From Bacteroidales bacterium (lineage in GTDB: Bacteria > Bacteroidota > Bacteroidia > Bacteroidales > UBA10428): a DNA stretch of 6,686 bases. The stretch covers positions 1 to 6,686 of the forward strand of contig DNTK01000233.1 of NCBI GenBank assembly GCA_003508755.1, written 5' to 3'. Under the pieces are notes generated by a model, which searched no databases, was not told where the DNA came from, and saw nothing but the letters and a program-made list of their open reading frames with translations. The number at the start of each line of letters is the position of its first letter. Position 1 is the first letter of the stretch. Positions 6,230 to 6,686 of the stretch are shown piece after piece. A program made the translations under genes and the position numbers.

Positions 6230-6658
6230 TTATTCAAATTCTTCCATTGCGTGTTTAACCTCACAGGGACCCATTTTTCGAATGGCCTCGGTAAACTCAT
6301 TACTCAGCTCGGCAAACTGTTTACCTTCACTGGCACTTATCCATTCCAGCCTGATTCTGTTTTTGTTCATTCCCATTTGCTCCAGGTACTTTTGAATAAG
6401 ATAAAAGCGTCGCAGGCATTTATAATTTCCCTCATGGTAATGACAATCGCCGGGATGGCATCCACACATTAGCACACCATCGGCCCCTTCGCGAAAAGCT
6501 TTAAAAACAAATACAGGATCAATTCTTCCTGAACACATTATTCTTATGGTTCGGGTATTGGCAACATATTTAATGCGTGATGTACCTGCTAAGTCAGCGC
6601 CGGTATAGGAACACCAGTTACATAAAAAAGCAACAATTACAGGTTCAAAGGTTTCCAT
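6230..6658 (-). CDS. mvhD: MvhD-like [2Fe-2S] electron-transfer subunit (hydrogenase delta)
   Basis: The 142-residue protein matches the MvhD / FlpD family over its full length. It opens with IVAFLCNWCSYTGADLAG (C13, C16), followed by RIMCSGRIDP (C42) and GVLMCGCHPGDCHY (C65, C67, C72), then KCLRR (C81) and a W-SASEG region near 106-112. In methanogens MvhD carries a [2Fe-2S] cluster and links the MvhAG hydrogenase to HdrA of the heterodisulfide reductase complex, where flavin-based electron bifurcation occurs. Bacterial relatives connect to HdrA-like flavoproteins in the same way. The family consensus start fits ATG at 6658. There is no clear Shine-Dalgarno sequence in the bases before it. 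It is the first complete gene of the hydrogenase block seen here, and the last cysteine, C132, lies outside the conserved core. A partner HdrA is expected but lies outside the window. Confidence 0.93.
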   Translation of the reverse strand: METFEPVIVAFLCNWCSYTGADLAGTSRIKYVANTRTIRIMCSGRIDPVFVFKAFREGADGVLMCGCHPGDCHYHEGNYKCLRRFYLIQKYLEQMGMNKNRIRLEWISASEGKQFAELSNEFTEAIRKMGPCEVKHAMEEFE

Positions 6659-6686
6659 AATTTTATATTTAAAGCAGTGGGATAAT
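6659..6686 (-). other. Leader or end of an upstream minus-strand gene
   Basis: Only 28 bases lie before the MvhD-like start. On the minus strand, one frame reads five codons and then TAA at 6671-6669, so an upstream gene (possibly hdrA-like in such operons) could end here. The piece is too short to prove it. No ribosome binding site or promoter is evident. Confidence 0.25.

Overview
The window looks like a piece of a Bacteroidota chromosome, probably from an anaerobic or facultative member. The DNA is AT-rich and the intergenic regions are AT-laden. Several starts have only weak Shine-Dalgarno sequences. Two signal peptides end in the Ser/Ala-Gln junction common in this phylum, and the proteins resemble Bacteroidota family members. 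The taxon is inferred from these traits, not from a marker gene.

Layout from left to right: (1) the 5' part of a secreted protein gene on the minus strand runs off the left edge (1-180); (2) a membrane-anchored calcineurin-type metallophosphoesterase, minus strand (251-1495); (3) a 271-bp divergent intergenic region with several palindromes; (4) the only complete plus-strand gene, a secreted protein with the DNA/RNA non-specific endonuclease fold whose catalytic motif has been replaced (1767-2522); (5) a strong bidirectional terminator hairpin (2576-2606); (6) a minus-strand block containing, in transcription order, an MvhD-like [2Fe-2S] protein (6658-6230), a [NiFe] hydrogenase small subunit (6178-5192), the hydrogenase large subunit (5179-3716), a hydrogenase maturation endopeptidase (3707-3186) and a two-CBS-domain protein (3086-2649).

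The minus-strand block forms a coherent cytosolic [NiFe] hydrogenase module of the group 3c (MvhADG) kind. The large subunit carries the Ni-Fe site. The small subunit relays electrons through Fe-S clusters. The delta subunit normally hands electrons to a heterodisulfide-reductase-type HdrA flavoprotein. The large subunit still has a 26-residue tail after its last metal-site motif, and the next gene encodes the type of protease that removes such a tail. No HdrA, HdrBC or Hyp accessory gene lies inside the window; the operon promoter and any Hdr partner would have to lie beyond the right edge or elsewhere. The CBS protein may be a co-transcribed energy or nucleotide sensor, but a promoter-like sequence in front of it suggests it could be expressed on its own.

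The least ordinary item is the plus-strand gene. It aligns by eye, without gaps, to the conserved core of secreted NucA/EndoG-type nucleases, but the DRGH catalytic motif reads LMAQ and the metal-binding Asn position is Tyr. It is probably a secreted pseudo-nuclease.
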